Shown here piece after piece: positions 25,569-35,164 of a stretch of 64,000 nt of DNA. Location: positions 1-64,000 of the forward strand of contig NZ_QARE02000017.1 of the NCBI RefSeq assembly GCF_003052515.2, read 5' to 3'. Position numbers and translations under genes: made by a program. A model generated the notes under the pieces. That model ran no database searches, had not been told where the DNA came from, and was given only the letters and a program-made list of their open reading frames with translations. Positions within the stretch are counted from its first letter, which is position 1. Every line of letters begins with the position of its first letter. Source of the DNA: Pseudomonas sp. RIT409. GTDB taxonomy: Bacteria; Pseudomonadota; Gammaproteobacteria; Pseudomonadales; Pseudomonadaceae.

Positions 25569-27560
25569 TCAGCGCTTGTCGCCTTCGAGATTCCTCATGA
25601 TGGCAGGAACCAGTATCCCTTGGGCGACATAGACCGATGCCGCTGGTGAGATATGGCTGTTGTCAAAGGTAGTCAGGCCGATTTTACGATCTGAACCTAT
25701 ATAAACCATGCATCCGTCACCATTGCATATATTCGAAATCATGGAGATGTACTCGAAGCCTCCCTGCCCTTCGCCGTACTTGGCCTGCAGAGATGCATCA
25801 GACACTAGAACGTCTTGAACGACGTCATCCTTGATAAAGCGAGGTGTAGATTTCCAATATTTACGCAGGACGATCTGATAAAGCTTGGTTTCCCAGCGTG
25901 GCACCGGCCCCATAACAATTACGTGCTTCACCCCATATGATTTCAGAGCGCCAGCAATCTGAGGGAGGCTGTTCGAAACGTCGTGACCGATGATTTGCCC
26001 GATTATGACCACATCTGGCTTTTGGTCTTTTATGGTCTGTATGGCGAACTGATTAGATCTGCGGCAGTACTCAGCAGGCGAAGTGTCGACCTCTGGAAGA
26101 TTTGGCAGGCAAGCCGAACTCGCGGCGCTTAGGATGCCAATACCTGCTGGCAGTTCATGGGTTACGCCATAGATATACATCTGAGAATGTGAGTCGCCCC
26201 AGAACAGCACCTTCTTTGACGCGGCAGACTTGTAGCACTTCTCTGCAATGCTTAATACTGGTACGTTCGTGGCTGCACCGCTAAAAAATGCTGTCTGATC
26301 GTACCAATCGCAGTCGTAGCGGAAACGTTCTGGGATCTTGTTTTCAGTGAAGTAATGCCACTCCGGGCGCCCATTGGCGAAGTATTCTGCAAATTCTTGG
26401 CGCTCATCCTGTCGTCCCGGAAAGCCGTTTTTATGGACAGTCGTTGCGCTTACAGCAATGAATGCGAGGGCAATGACGATTAGCCCAGCGAATGCTTTTG
26501 GTCCAGGCACATTGACACGCAGTGGCGTCTCGATCAGAAGATATGTGAGATAGGCCAGAATGAATGCAGTTAACACCAACGCAACACGAATCCCCGTAGA
26601 AGGTGTCCCGGACAGGTCGATATAGGCAAATGAAAAGATTGGCCAGTGCCACAGATAAAGCGGATAACTGATCAGCCCGACGAACACCATGACTCGGTTT
26701 GACAGGATCTTGCGATTAACCCATGCCTCAGGGCCGCCAGCAATAATCAATGCAGCACCTACGACAGGCAGGAGCGCCCAGTATCCTGGGAACCGAGCCG
26801 TCTTGTCGATTAAGGCAATCGCCAAGGAAATCATGATGATGCCTGTAAAGGACATCAGGTTGCCGGTTGCATCTGAAGCCTTGAGTCCACCCTTACGAAG
26901 AGATAGGTAAGCCAGAATGCTCCCGGTGAGGACTTCCCAAAAACGATACTGAGGAAGGAAGAACACGCCAGAAGGGCTGTCAGCTAAGAAGGCCACACCT
27001 AAGATAAACGATGCTAGCCACATTGATACCAATGCTGGCAGGAGTGGGATCTTCGCCTTGTGCAAAGCGATCAGAATGATAGGGAAGACTAGGTAGAACT
27101 GCTCTTCCACCCCAAGCGACCAAAGATGAAGTAGTGGCTTTGTTTCAGCGCTGGCGTCGAAGTAGCCTGATTCAGTGTAGAGCAACACGTTCTGCAGAAA
27201 CCCAATGCCAGCCATGATGTGTTTCGACAGAAGTTTAAACTCATCTCCCATCATGACTGCCCAGCCAGCCGCAAAGGTGGCAGCTATCACTACCATGAGG
27301 GCGGGGAATATCCGCCTGACACGACGCATGTAGAAGTCGTAGAAGCTGAAGCTCCCCTTCGATACAGCCTTCATAATGATGCTGGAAATCAGATAGCCAG
27401 AAATCACAAAGAAGACATCAACCCCGACAAATCCACCCGTCAGCAAGGCTGGAAATGCGTGGAAAAGCACAACCGACAAAATGGCAATCGCCCGCATACC
27501 GTCTATATCGGGACGATAGCTCAAGTGAGGATTGTGCTTTTCCGCGAAGTGAAGGCTCAT
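25569..27560 (-). CDS. OafA-type O-antigen acyltransferase with SGNH domain
   Basis: 663 residues from ATG 27560 (AAGGGA upstream; the longer frame from 27608 is less likely). Residues ~10-350 are an acyltransferase-3 membrane domain with about ten segments: YRPDIDGMRAIAILSVVLFH, FVGVDVFFVISGYL, RRVRRIFPA and WSLGVEEQFYLVFP. Residues ~400-660 are a periplasmic SGNH domain with GDSHSQMYIYG and the late DNSHIS dyad. Such proteins acetylate surface polysaccharide. Prophage-borne versions change the serotype and block superinfection. It is more AT-rich than its neighbours and flanked by two related Cys-rich genes, signs of later acquisition. Confidence 0.92.
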   Translation of the reverse strand: MSLHFAEKHNPHLSYRPDIDGMRAIAILSVVLFHAFPALLTGGFVGVDVFFVISGYLISSIIMKAVSKGSFSFYDFYMRRVRRIFPALMVVIAATFAAGWAVMMGDEFKLLSKHIMAGIGFLQNVLLYTESGYFDASAETKPLLHLWSLGVEEQFYLVFPIILIALHKAKIPLLPALVSMWLASFILGVAFLADSPSGVFFLPQYRFWEVLTGSILAYLSLRKGGLKASDATGNLMSFTGIIMISLAIALIDKTARFPGYWALLPVVGAALIIAGGPEAWVNRKILSNRVMVFVGLISYPLYLWHWPIFSFAYIDLSGTPSTGIRVALVLTAFILAYLTYLLIETPLRVNVPGPKAFAGLIVIALAFIAVSATTVHKNGFPGRQDERQEFAEYFANGRPEWHYFTENKIPERFRYDCDWYDQTAFFSGAATNVPVLSIAEKCYKSAASKKVLFWGDSHSQMYIYGVTHELPAGIGILSAASSACLPNLPEVDTSPAEYCRRSNQFAIQTIKDQKPDVVIIGQIIGHDVSNSLPQIAGALKSYGVKHVIVMGPVPRWETKLYQIVLRKYWKSTPRFIKDDVVQDVLVSDASLQAKYGEGQGGFEYISMISNICNGDGCMVYIGSDRKIGLTTFDNSHISPAASVYVAQGILVPAIMRNLEGDKR

Positions 27561-27809
27561 CAAACAATTCCCTTGAAAGTAGAAACCGGGCCGATGCCTG
27601 GCTGGCATCCTGAATGGGGCGGCATTCTACGTTTCGATGAGCAATCGGCACAATGCACTATTTTGCTCGGTCGTCTCCCTCCAAAGCCGACAGCCGTGCA
27701 TCAAACCCGGCAGCGATGAAGGCAAGCAACTAATCCACTTGGAAAGCCTCCCGCGTCGTTACAGCTCATCTACCATGAATTTCGGTAGCCTCATCGTATC
27801 AGGCGCTCC

Positions 27810-28121
27810 ATGACGCCAGACCACATCGCGATGCCAGCGGCAATCCGCAAAGAGCTTGACCATCTGCTTTCGACGATCAACAGGTCGCCCGACAGCGATG
27901 AGCTTGAAGGTGACGGTAATCGTGCAGAGAATTTTTTGCTGGATATTGAGCGGGCCAAGGCGCTGCAACCTGCATTGATCGAGACGTCGTATCTCCTGGT
28001 TGAGCAGGCCGTCGCGGCCCGCAGCGGTGAATTGCAGGCGCAAAGCCCACAGGAACAGCTCTACGAGCCTACAGACCGAAGCCCGCGGTACTCCCTCGGC
28101 GATCAGCGATGCTGCGCCTAA
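27810..28121 (+). CDS. Hypothetical small protein
   Basis: Up to 103 residues; a second ATG at residue 8 (MPAAIRKELDHLL) is an alternative start. The central part is acidic and helical (SDELEGDGNRAENFLLDIERAKALQPALIETSYLLVEQA) and looks coding, but no clear ribosome site is seen. Plus strand, upstream of the acyltransferase gene and divergent from it. Function unknown. Confidence 0.45.
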   Translation: MTPDHIAMPAAIRKELDHLLSTINRSPDSDELEGDGNRAENFLLDIERAKALQPALIETSYLLVEQAVAARSGELQAQSPQEQLYEPTDRSPRYSLGDQRCCA

Positions 28122-28190
28122 CAGTCAGAGCCTAGCTATCCGGCTCCTGACGCCAGCGGTGTTGAGCGCCGTCCCCAGTTCTACCCAAGG

Positions 28191-28343
28191 CTACCGGCGT
28201 TCTCCGTAGAGACAGCGATCAATATGCACAAATGGTCGATCTTTATACTTTTCGACCTGCTCCGCTTCGCAGCCGCGGCATATCACCTTGTCTGGACTCA
28301 GCCGCCAGTGAGAGTTCCAGTCGATTATTAACGTTGTAGGCAT
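28191..28343 (-). pseudogene. Small Cys-rich protein, copy 2 (early stop)
   Basis: 50 residues (MPTTLIIDWNSHWRLSPDKV, CRGCEAEQ, HIDRCLYGERR) related along its length to the gene at 24352-24549. A TAG stop replaces the codon where copy 1 reads GERRFPWVELEKAL; past it the frame still reads PWVELGTALNTAG, so the C-terminus was lost recently. The two copies lie on either side of the acyltransferase gene in the same orientation. The shortened form might still be expressed. Confidence 0.65.
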
Positions 28344-28443
28344 AGCGCTTATTCGATCAATTCTCTGACGCTTGATTCAGGCGAGTCCCAGTTTGTTCCC
28401 AAGGCTTAGACATTGAGTGACGAGGGTGCAGCGGGATTAGCGA

Positions 28444-28890
28444 TCATGCCAAAGCCCGCCGCACGCCCTCGGCTATCACCGACGCCGCGTAAGGCACGCC
28501 CCCGTTCTCCTGCTTGATGATGCCGGTGGTGATGGCAATCAGCGTGCGAAAGTTGCGCAGATCGATCGGCTGATTCGGCGCAACGCCCACGCCGTTCGCC
28601 ACGGCCTTGATATAGGCATCGGTGTCGTTCTCGACGCCCGGTGCCCACCGGTTGATGACCTCGCGAACCGTGTCGATGCCGGTTGCGCCCACGCCTGGCA
28701 TCCCATCCTTGCCCCGATACGCCAGCACCAGCTTGGCCAGGGCGCGGATGCCGTTCTCTGCGGTGTCGAATCGGGCGAAGCGCTTCTCAATCGAGGGATC
28801 TGGCGGGAGCTGGCCCTGCCACTGGTTGCGGGGGTTGTAGTCGATATTTCCGGGATTTCGGTTCCGGACTCCGCGGGTTTCTGCAGGCAT
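28444..28890 (-). CDS. P5-like phage muralytic/structural protein (candidate endolysin)
   Basis: 148 residues. The pattern RNRNPGNIDY...WQGQ, FARFDTAENGIRAL, TVREVINRWAPGVENDT and an ENGG segment near the C-terminus is that of the phage 'structural protein P5' group, often considered wall-degrading. It is the last gene of the tail operon here, after a terminator. No other endolysin is seen near the holin and spanins, so this may be the lysis enzyme; inference. Confidence 0.7.
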   Translation of the reverse strand: MPAETRGVRNRNPGNIDYNPRNQWQGQLPPDPSIEKRFARFDTAENGIRALAKLVLAYRGKDGMPGVGATGIDTVREVINRWAPGVENDTDAYIKAVANGVGVAPNQPIDLRNFRTLIAITTGIIKQENGGVPYAASVIAEGVRRALA

Positions 28891-28908
28891 TCACTTTTCT
28901 CCAGGCAT

Positions 28909-28932
28909 AAAAAAACCCGCTCAATGGCGGGT
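28909..28932 (-). terminator. Intergenic terminator before the P5-like gene
   Basis: On the minus strand ACCCGC-CATTGA-GCGGGT followed by a 7-T run, lying between the tail assembly gene and the next start. Confidence 0.75.
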
Positions 28933-28950
28933 CGGGTCGCGTGATCGCGA

Positions 28951-29319
28951 TCAGACGGTGTCAGGCGCCAGCGCGGCGGGATCGGCGGCGATATCAGGGA
29001 TGGCAGGAGCCGTTGGCCAGACAGGTGCTGCAGGCCAGGCAGTCTGCTTGGTCACGTTGCCTAGGGCATATTTGTAGGTCTTCCAGGCCTTGAGGCTGAC
29101 GGTCAGGGCGGCGAGCTCGTTCTCGTCCTCCTCCGTCGCTTCGCCGGAATCGACGCCGTACCCCAGCGTATCGACACGGTCTTGGATCCTGGCGATCTGC
29201 TGAGCAGCGAGAGTGTTTCGCGATGCAAGTTCTGCCTTGGCGGCGGCCAGCGTTGCGGCGGCAGCGGCGGCATCTTTCATGGCCTTGGTGATGAGTTGCG
29301 ACCAGTCGATATTGCTCAT
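28951..29319 (-). CDS. Phage tail fibre assembly/chaperone-like protein
   Basis: 122 residues: an N-terminal helical Ala-rich part (AAAAAATLAAAKAELASRN), an acidic stretch, and a C-terminal segment (KAWKTYKYALGNVTKQTAWPAAPVWPTAP) that resembles the WxxYRxxL...WPxxP end of tail fibre assembly chaperones. It follows the tail fibre genes directly with a 4-bp overlap to the preceding gene, the usual place for such a chaperone. Confidence 0.65.
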   Translation of the reverse strand: MSNIDWSQLITKAMKDAAAAAATLAAAKAELASRNTLAAQQIARIQDRVDTLGYGVDSGEATEEDENELAALTVSLKAWKTYKYALGNVTKQTAWPAAPVWPTAPAIPDIAADPAALAPDTV

Positions 29320-29657
29320 GCGGCGGGCTCCTGCGTGATTTCCTGTAACGCTACTGGCTCAGGCAATGGCTGAGGAAAGGCAACCGGCCCGTCGGCCACG
29401 TTCAGCAGGTCGGCCGGAAATGCCTGCTCCTGGCTGTAATTCACCGGCAGCGGCAACGTGAGCGTCACGACGAGCTCTTCACCGATCTTGTCGACGTCGC
29501 CCACGAACCAATCCGATGCGATCGCGGACCGGGGTAGCGTGTCGCCGTCTGCCATCCGGGAGAAGTCAAACGCTTCGCCATTTAATGTGAGGACACTGCC
29601 TGACTTGATGACTTCAAGTTTTTCATCGCTGATCTGAGGGGAGAGTTTGATAATCAT
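29316..29657 (-). CDS. Hypothetical phage tail-region protein
   Basis: 113 residues from the ATG at 29657, which overlaps the stop of the tail fibre gene (ATGA). Composition is ordinary globular in the first half (VIKSGSVLTLNGEAFDFSRM, DWFVGDVDKIGEELVVTLTLPLP), with a Pro-rich tail. It sits between the fibre and the assembly chaperone, overlapping both by 1-4 bp. No function assigned. Confidence 0.7.
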   Translation of the reverse strand: MIIKLSPQISDEKLEVIKSGSVLTLNGEAFDFSRMADGDTLPRSAIASDWFVGDVDKIGEELVVTLTLPLPVNYSQEQAFPADLLNVADGPVAFPQPLPEPVALQEITQEPAA

Positions 29658-30370
29658 CAGAACCACCGGCCCGTGGCCACTAGGTTGATATAAGCACCTG
29701 CGCCAGCCACCTGGGTTGCCGAAAATGCACGGTAGTTGCCCCATTCGTTGATCCCATTTGCAGACCACGAAGAAGCCCAGATACCACCCGACGTGCCGTT
29801 GGTGGCTATCGAGGCTTCTGCCACCACGACGGGTTGTTCTACAAACGCTGCAGGAAAGGCGCCGCCGCCATAGGCGTTTGATGCATAGACGCTGCCGACG
29901 GCTGTGGTTAGCGCGTCAGTGGCCACCCGCTTCTGACAAATCTGGGTGCCATCGGCGAACCTGATCCATGTGCCGTTCGCATTGACGCCTCTCGCAACCA
30001 CGTCCCGGCCGCCTAATGTCAACCGGTAAGGAATATTAAGCTGCCCCTCGTACGAATAGGTCATCGTAGGACCACCTTGCGTGTTGTCCGCATTCACCGA
30101 GCGCCAACTGAATCCGCCGCTCCCTCCGCCCTTGTTAGCGGTGAACGCCATATGACCGGAAAAGCCGCTGCTGTCGGTCGGGTCGTTCCAGCCTGTATAA
30201 CCGCCTTGACCAGCGCCATAGCCTGCCGCAGACAACACGCGCAAGTTCTGAATGGCTGGGCTGGTGGCCAATTCGGCGAAGTTTGCATTGATTTTAATGA
30301 ATGCGCTGCGCGGGGTATCACCCCCGACGCCTGTAGGAGGAGTACCCAGGTTAATTGTCTGAACTGCCAT
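29657..30370 (-). CDS. Tail fibre protein
   Basis: 237 residues. The N-terminus (TPPTGVGGDTPRSAFIKINANFAEL) is a common phage fibre start. The C-terminal part is Gly/Ser/Asn-rich beta sequence ending INLVATGRWF, the type of ending seen in tail fibres and R-type tailocin fibres. It is short for a complete fibre, so it may attach to J or to the proteins of the two genes upstream. Probably takes part in receptor binding. Confidence 0.75.
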   Translation of the reverse strand: MAVQTINLGTPPTGVGGDTPRSAFIKINANFAELATSPAIQNLRVLSAAGYGAGQGGYTGWNDPTDSSGFSGHMAFTANKGGGSGGFSWRSVNADNTQGGPTMTYSYEGQLNIPYRLTLGGRDVVARGVNANGTWIRFADGTQICQKRVATDALTTAVGSVYASNAYGGGAFPAAFVEQPVVVAEASIATNGTSGGIWASSWSANGINEWGNYRAFSATQVAGAGAYINLVATGRWF

Positions 30371-30379
30371 TTAAGACCC

Positions 30380-31075
30380 CTAAAAATTAGAAACATCGAC
30401 AATCATGTATGCGGACTGGTAGGACGAAGCCGCCGGGTACCCATCCGAATTAGCTGGGCGGTCGTTATAGGTGTAATACTCTTGGTTTTTGTAGATATTG
30501 ACCTGCGTTGATGGGGTAGACGCAAAGCTTCCAGAATAGCCACCGACAGCAATAGTCGGGGTGCCTGGCAATATCTGCGAAACCATGTTCCATGCTCGCT
30601 TCGATTCAATTACGGCAGGCAACCTGCCCGCGTACACAGGCTGATATGGATTGGGATTCCCGTCATCTATGGACATTTCAATGAAGTCCAGAACCCTCAT
30701 ATATTTCAGCCGTGAGTCAAATATCAGACTCCCGTTAACCGGATTCCTAACGATAAGCTTTGGCCAGTTCAGCGGCGCTGCAGTGTACTGAGGCAGATCG
30801 AATTGCCAGTAACTCACTACGGCATTGCCGCCTGTCGTGCATAGCTGGTAGGTCGCGTTACCGTTGGCATATGTCACATTGAATATCGAGCATGGGTTTG
30901 CACATCGGAAAGCCAGAACTCCTTGATCAGACGGCAGGGTCAGGAAGAACTGTGACAAGCCAGGAATATTGGTCGGGGCCGTAGTCACTTGCCCCGACGC
31001 TCTCAGCGCAAGGTTCTGATAGGTGTCGTCAATAAGAACATTGCCGGTGTTGTTACGAAACCTCACAGTAGGCAC
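30380..31075 (-). CDS. Distal tail protein of unknown type
   Basis: 231 residues, rich in Asn, Thr, Tyr and aromatic residues with beta character (FRNNTGNVLIDDTYQNLALR, YQPVYAGRLPAVIESKRAW). It overlaps by one base with the small tail gene at 31075, and both start with an 'MP-x-x-R-I/F-R' type opening and an early IxxD/ILAL strand, suggesting related beta domains. Position between J and the fibre suggests a tail-tip decoration or adhesin. Confidence 0.65.
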   Translation of the reverse strand: MPTVRFRNNTGNVLIDDTYQNLALRASGQVTTAPTNIPGLSQFFLTLPSDQGVLAFRCANPCSIFNVTYANGNATYQLCTTGGNAVVSYWQFDLPQYTAAPLNWPKLIVRNPVNGSLIFDSRLKYMRVLDFIEMSIDDGNPNPYQPVYAGRLPAVIESKRAWNMVSQILPGTPTIAVGGYSGSFASTPSTQVNIYKNQEYYTYNDRPANSDGYPAASSYQSAYMIVDVSNF

Positions 31076-31371
31076 TAATAAACTCCCACGACTATCTGAG
31101 TTCCCACGGGAACGTTACTCCAACTTAGAGTTCTTCCAGACCGTGTCACGCTACCACTCAACGGATAGGAGCCAGTGCTACCAGCAGGCTTGTCCACCCC
31201 AACCGGAAGCCGCATGAAGTACCAGGGATTTCCGTCAGTGCCAGGGTAGGTGTAACTGCCATTTGTGTTTGAAGCGATTATCCCAATGGTCCCGAATACG
31301 CGTGTGATTCTGTCGGACAAGGCCAGAATGGTCGCCCCGGTATCCGGCCGCCTAATTGTTAATCCAGGCAT
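31075..31371 (-). CDS. Small tail-tip protein
   Basis: 98 residues, beta-rich, Gly/Thr/Ser/Pro-rich (MPGLTIRRPDTGATILALSD, GSYTYPGTDGNPWYFMRLP). It resembles the small proteins encoded right after J in many lambdoid phages (DUF6453-like, low certainty). It is 12 bp after the J gene and overlaps the next tail gene by one base. Confidence 0.6.
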   Translation of the reverse strand: MPGLTIRRPDTGATILALSDRITRVFGTIGIIASNTNGSYTYPGTDGNPWYFMRLPVGVDKPAGSTGSYPLSGSVTRSGRTLSWSNVPVGTQIVVGVY

Positions 31372-31383
31372 ACCAACTCCTAA

Positions 31384-34300
31384 CTACATGCTCAGTTCGA
31401 CGACCACCACAGATCCAGAGACCATAAACAGGCCGCTTTCATTTAGCTGTAGATACTTACCATTGGTTGCGTTGTTTCTGATCAGCATCTCACCCAAGTT
31501 GAAATTCACCGTCATGCGTGGCGTCCCGTAACTGGTGAGCGTTTGTGAGTACAACGTCGAGCCCACTACGCCGTTGACGACCGCCAGCTTGCTGATGAAT
31601 GCATCTTTGATGAAGGTCTGGTTGCCCACCACCGCGAACGGCGAGGTCGCGTAATCGGCACCCAGCGTCGTCGCGATGACGAACTGGTCAGCGGCAATGA
31701 CAAACCGGGATTGGAACACCCCGCTCGCGTTGCTCAGTCCAAGGCCGAAACCCGCCCAGGTGAAGTCACCCGCATTATTTGCCTGCAGCTTGACCTGATA
31801 GGAGATATCGACCGCGTTTTTAACCCCTTCCGCAGTGGATTGGGCGCGGACTGACGCCGACTGCGCGACCGATATCGCTGCACTCTGCTGGCCCAACTGC
31901 ACGACGACGTTGTCGGTTCGCTGCCCTTGAGCCAAGTCGCCCTCAATGATGGCGGACTGAATCGAGTACACGCCGACATAGGTCTGCTCCGATCCTGCGT
32001 AAGAGGTGGTTTCGCCAGCCATTGCCGGGTTCACCTGGGCATAGACACCGCCGATCGCTTGTGCGTTGGCGGATATCTGATTGCCCTGATTGCTGACGGT
32101 GCCCTCGAGCGAATCAATGGCGCCCGCTTGGGCGTCCAGCCCAGTATTCGGATCGTTGATCCTGTTGGTGATCGATGTGATCGACTGCCCATGGGAAGTG
32201 ATGGTCTGACCCTGTTGGGTCACCGTCGTGGACAGTTGCTCGACAGCGCTGGCGCTTGCCTTACCGTCAATTTCAGTCTGCAACCCCTCGATGGTGTCGG
32301 CCTGCGCCTCGACCTTGTCGTCGGTTTGCTGGATGTCCACGCGGTTCTGTTCCACCTGCGCCGCCAGCGCCCCGGCTTCCTGAGTAATCTGCCCGGCGTT
32401 GGTCCAGTAGGTCGGATTGGGCGGAGCATTGGAGCCGTCTGCGTTTGCTGGGACATCCTGAATGGCGGACCACAGATTGTTTCCAACACGGACCGTGTTG
32501 TATTTCACATAGGCGGTGTTCGGGTCGTACACACCTCCACTGACGATCTGGCCGATTTGCTCCTCGAGGTCGGCAACCTGGCCGTCGACATAGGCTTGGG
32601 TGGCCTTGCCGTCGATCTCCGCCTTAAGGTCCTGCCCGAACTGGTCCTTTGTGAGCTGGTCGAGCAGCAGATCCAGTACAGGGTCGGCATCGGTACTGGC
32701 TATGCCGGAAACGACGGTCCCGTCATTCGGGAACCATGGCCCCACGTTGCCGGTACGATCGACCAGACGTGCCCAGAAAAAAAACCTCTGCCCCGCCCGC
32801 AAGCCTTGCATGGTGAATTCGGACTGCGGGTAGGCCAGGTCGCTGAGCTTTGTCGCGGCTTCAAGGTCCGTGGTCGGCCCGTACCAGATTTCGGTCCGCT
32901 GGGTGTCCTCGGCACCTGGTGGGAAAGTCCATTTCAGGTGGATGCCGAAGATCAGCGGTGTGGCTACAAGCGAGGTGACTGCCGGGGGCAGACCTTCTTT
33001 GCCGTTCAGTTGGGTCAGAATCGAGGTGCGCCAGATCGACGAGATGTCGTAAGCGCTCACCGCGCGGACGCGGGCCAGGTAGGCGCCCGCGTAGATGCCC
33101 ACGATGTCGACGCTTGTCGCGCCAGTGCGCTGCACCTTGACCCAGTTGCCGTTGTCTTTGCGCCACTCCACGTCGTAGCCGACGGCGCCGTTTACCGCAG
33201 GCCAGATGATGGTCATCGTGGTGACAGCCAGGCCTTGTGCAGTGGCGGTTGTCGACGTCAATGTGACGCTCGCCGGCGCGGGTACCACTGTGATCGGGAT
33301 GACGCTGATCGGACGCTCTTCCAGGCGCGCGCCGGTGTCGATGTAGGCGAACTTGCTCGGCTCGTACTGCAGCGCCGAGATCTCGTATTCGCCCTCGGCC
33401 GTGCGCTTGGTGCTGAGCACACGGTACAGCGGAATGGCCAGGTCATCGGCGTCGAGCGCCCACTGCAACTGCGGACTCGGCGTCTCGCTGTAGGCCATCG
33501 TAACGGTGATAGCGCGGCCGGCTACCGACTGCACCGTCCGCCCCTCTGCCTTGCCGCTGGGCAGGTTGATGATCAGCCGATCCCCCGCCTTGGCCAGCGT
33601 GTCACGGTCCAGCGTCACGACGCGCCCGGCCGACGCGGAAATACGCCCACCAAGCTCACGGCCTGCCAATAGAGAATCAGCGATCGGGATGATGAAGCCA
33701 GGCAGCGGGATCGCACCTTCCATGCCGGTCTTGAACATGACGGTGCGGTCCTGGTTATTGCTCAGCACCGCCCACTTGCCTCGGCGCTGAGCCTCAGAGG
33801 CGCGCGTGCAGCCGATAGCGCTGATTTCAACTGGCGTGTCGCCCAAACGGCGCTGCAGCGCCAAGTCGGAGAAAGCGGACACATCGGTGTCGTAGTTGTT
33901 GGCCGGGTTGTCGTAGCTGACGATCGCCCGCGTGTAGCGGGTTTTCGATGAGGCACTGCCATAGTCGAACTCGCCATCGATCACGTTCGACCGCGTGAAG
34001 ACATAATCGAAATCCTGCGCCCGCGGCATGTCGGCCTGCATAACCAGTTGGCCCTGGGCCCAGTAGGTCATCCCTCGATAGATAGCCGAGATATCCCGCA
34101 GCAGCGTCCAGGCTTCGGCTTTGCCCTGCAGGTTCATGTCGCACAGGAAACGCGGCTCTTGGCCACCAATGCCGTTGGGTACCAGTTGGTCGCAGTACTG
34201 AGCGATCCGATAAAGCTCCCACTTGTCCACCATGTACGGCTTGATGCGCTTACCCAGGCCGAAGCGGTCAACCGTGCAGATGCCGAACGTGATCCACGCC

Positions 34301-35148
34301 GGGTTGTTGGTCCAGGCCTGCTTGAAGGTGCCGTCCCATACTCCGCTGTAGGTGCGCCCGACTGGGTCGTAGTTGCTCGGGACCTGCCACTTGCGGGCGT
34401 TGCACTTCACCGTCACCGCCGGAATGTTGCTGAACTGCTCGGCATCGAACTCGATGTAAAGGAGCGCCGTGTTTGGATAGCGCAGTTTCTCGTCGATGAC
34501 CTCAGTCAGGCCCGCGATGATCATTGTGTCCGCGATCTTGTTGGTGTTCTGGTTCGGAGTCAGACGACGGACGCGAATAAGCCAGCCAGACGTCGACGGG
34601 GGCAGATCGATGCGGCGCGAGCGCTCATAGCGGGTGGTGGTCTTGCCGTCGACGGCTTCGCTGAGCACTTGCTGATAAGCGCCCCCATCTGTGGACACAT
34701 CGATTGCATACTCGATGCGATAACCGCCCACGTTACCGTTGTCATCTTGACGCTGAAGGACTGGCCAGGCCAGGCGGACGCGCACAGCCGACAGTTGGGT
34801 ATTGGTGACGGACCGCACCCATGGGCTGTCGCTGCGCAACTCGACGTTAACGGTGGTCTCGTTTTCAACGGAGGGGATGCCGGGGATATAGTCCTGTTCA
34901 ACCGAACCCGAACGCCATTCCCACTTCACATTCGGAAAGTTGACGTTGCCGCTGGCATCGTTGATCGGCGTGTTGTCGAGGTAGATGTCCGCAGCCGTCG
35001 GCACGCCGTCGAACTCACCCTCGCCCACCGCGATCAGGATCTTGGCCAAGTTGGTAGAGCGCAGGCTGTCGGCGGCCTCGATCGGCGATTTTGGCTTGCT
35101 CTCACCGCCTTTCGAGCCGTGGATATCCAGGTGTTCAACTACGCCCAT
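31384..35148 (-). CDS. Tail tip protein J, host specificity
   Basis: 1254 residues from the ATG at 35148 (GGAG upstream). The N-terminal ~600 residues match the conserved lambda J hub (GGESKPKSPIEAADSLRST, KAEAWTLLRDISAIYRGMTYWAQG, DRFGLGKRIKPYMVDKWELYRIAQ). Two fibronectin-III-like segments follow (~640-830). Then coiled-coil-rich DUF1983-type repeats lead to a C-terminal beta region that normally contacts the receptor. It forms the tail tip and determines adsorption. Confidence 0.92.
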   Translation of the reverse strand: MGVVEHLDIHGSKGGESKPKSPIEAADSLRSTNLAKILIAVGEGEFDGVPTAADIYLDNTPINDASGNVNFPNVKWEWRSGSVEQDYIPGIPSVENETTVNVELRSDSPWVRSVTNTQLSAVRVRLAWPVLQRQDDNGNVGGYRIEYAIDVSTDGGAYQQVLSEAVDGKTTTRYERSRRIDLPPSTSGWLIRVRRLTPNQNTNKIADTMIIAGLTEVIDEKLRYPNTALLYIEFDAEQFSNIPAVTVKCNARKWQVPSNYDPVGRTYSGVWDGTFKQAWTNNPAWITFGICTVDRFGLGKRIKPYMVDKWELYRIAQYCDQLVPNGIGGQEPRFLCDMNLQGKAEAWTLLRDISAIYRGMTYWAQGQLVMQADMPRAQDFDYVFTRSNVIDGEFDYGSASSKTRYTRAIVSYDNPANNYDTDVSAFSDLALQRRLGDTPVEISAIGCTRASEAQRRGKWAVLSNNQDRTVMFKTGMEGAIPLPGFIIPIADSLLAGRELGGRISASAGRVVTLDRDTLAKAGDRLIINLPSGKAEGRTVQSVAGRAITVTMAYSETPSPQLQWALDADDLAIPLYRVLSTKRTAEGEYEISALQYEPSKFAYIDTGARLEERPISVIPITVVPAPASVTLTSTTATAQGLAVTTMTIIWPAVNGAVGYDVEWRKDNGNWVKVQRTGATSVDIVGIYAGAYLARVRAVSAYDISSIWRTSILTQLNGKEGLPPAVTSLVATPLIFGIHLKWTFPPGAEDTQRTEIWYGPTTDLEAATKLSDLAYPQSEFTMQGLRAGQRFFFWARLVDRTGNVGPWFPNDGTVVSGIASTDADPVLDLLLDQLTKDQFGQDLKAEIDGKATQAYVDGQVADLEEQIGQIVSGGVYDPNTAYVKYNTVRVGNNLWSAIQDVPANADGSNAPPNPTYWTNAGQITQEAGALAAQVEQNRVDIQQTDDKVEAQADTIEGLQTEIDGKASASAVEQLSTTVTQQGQTITSHGQSITSITNRINDPNTGLDAQAGAIDSLEGTVSNQGNQISANAQAIGGVYAQVNPAMAGETTSYAGSEQTYVGVYSIQSAIIEGDLAQGQRTDNVVVQLGQQSAAISVAQSASVRAQSTAEGVKNAVDISYQVKLQANNAGDFTWAGFGLGLSNASGVFQSRFVIAADQFVIATTLGADYATSPFAVVGNQTFIKDAFISKLAVVNGVVGSTLYSQTLTSYGTPRMTVNFNLGEMLIRNNATNGKYLQLNESGLFMVSGSVVVVELSM

Positions 35149-35164
35149 ACTTTTCTCCAGGCAC

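Noticed and set aside
31927..33672. 581-residue plus-strand open frame opposite tail gene J
   Set aside because: It is antisense to strongly supported J coding sequence, is rich in Arg/Gly/Val/His typical of GC-rich shadow frames, and has no ribosome site.
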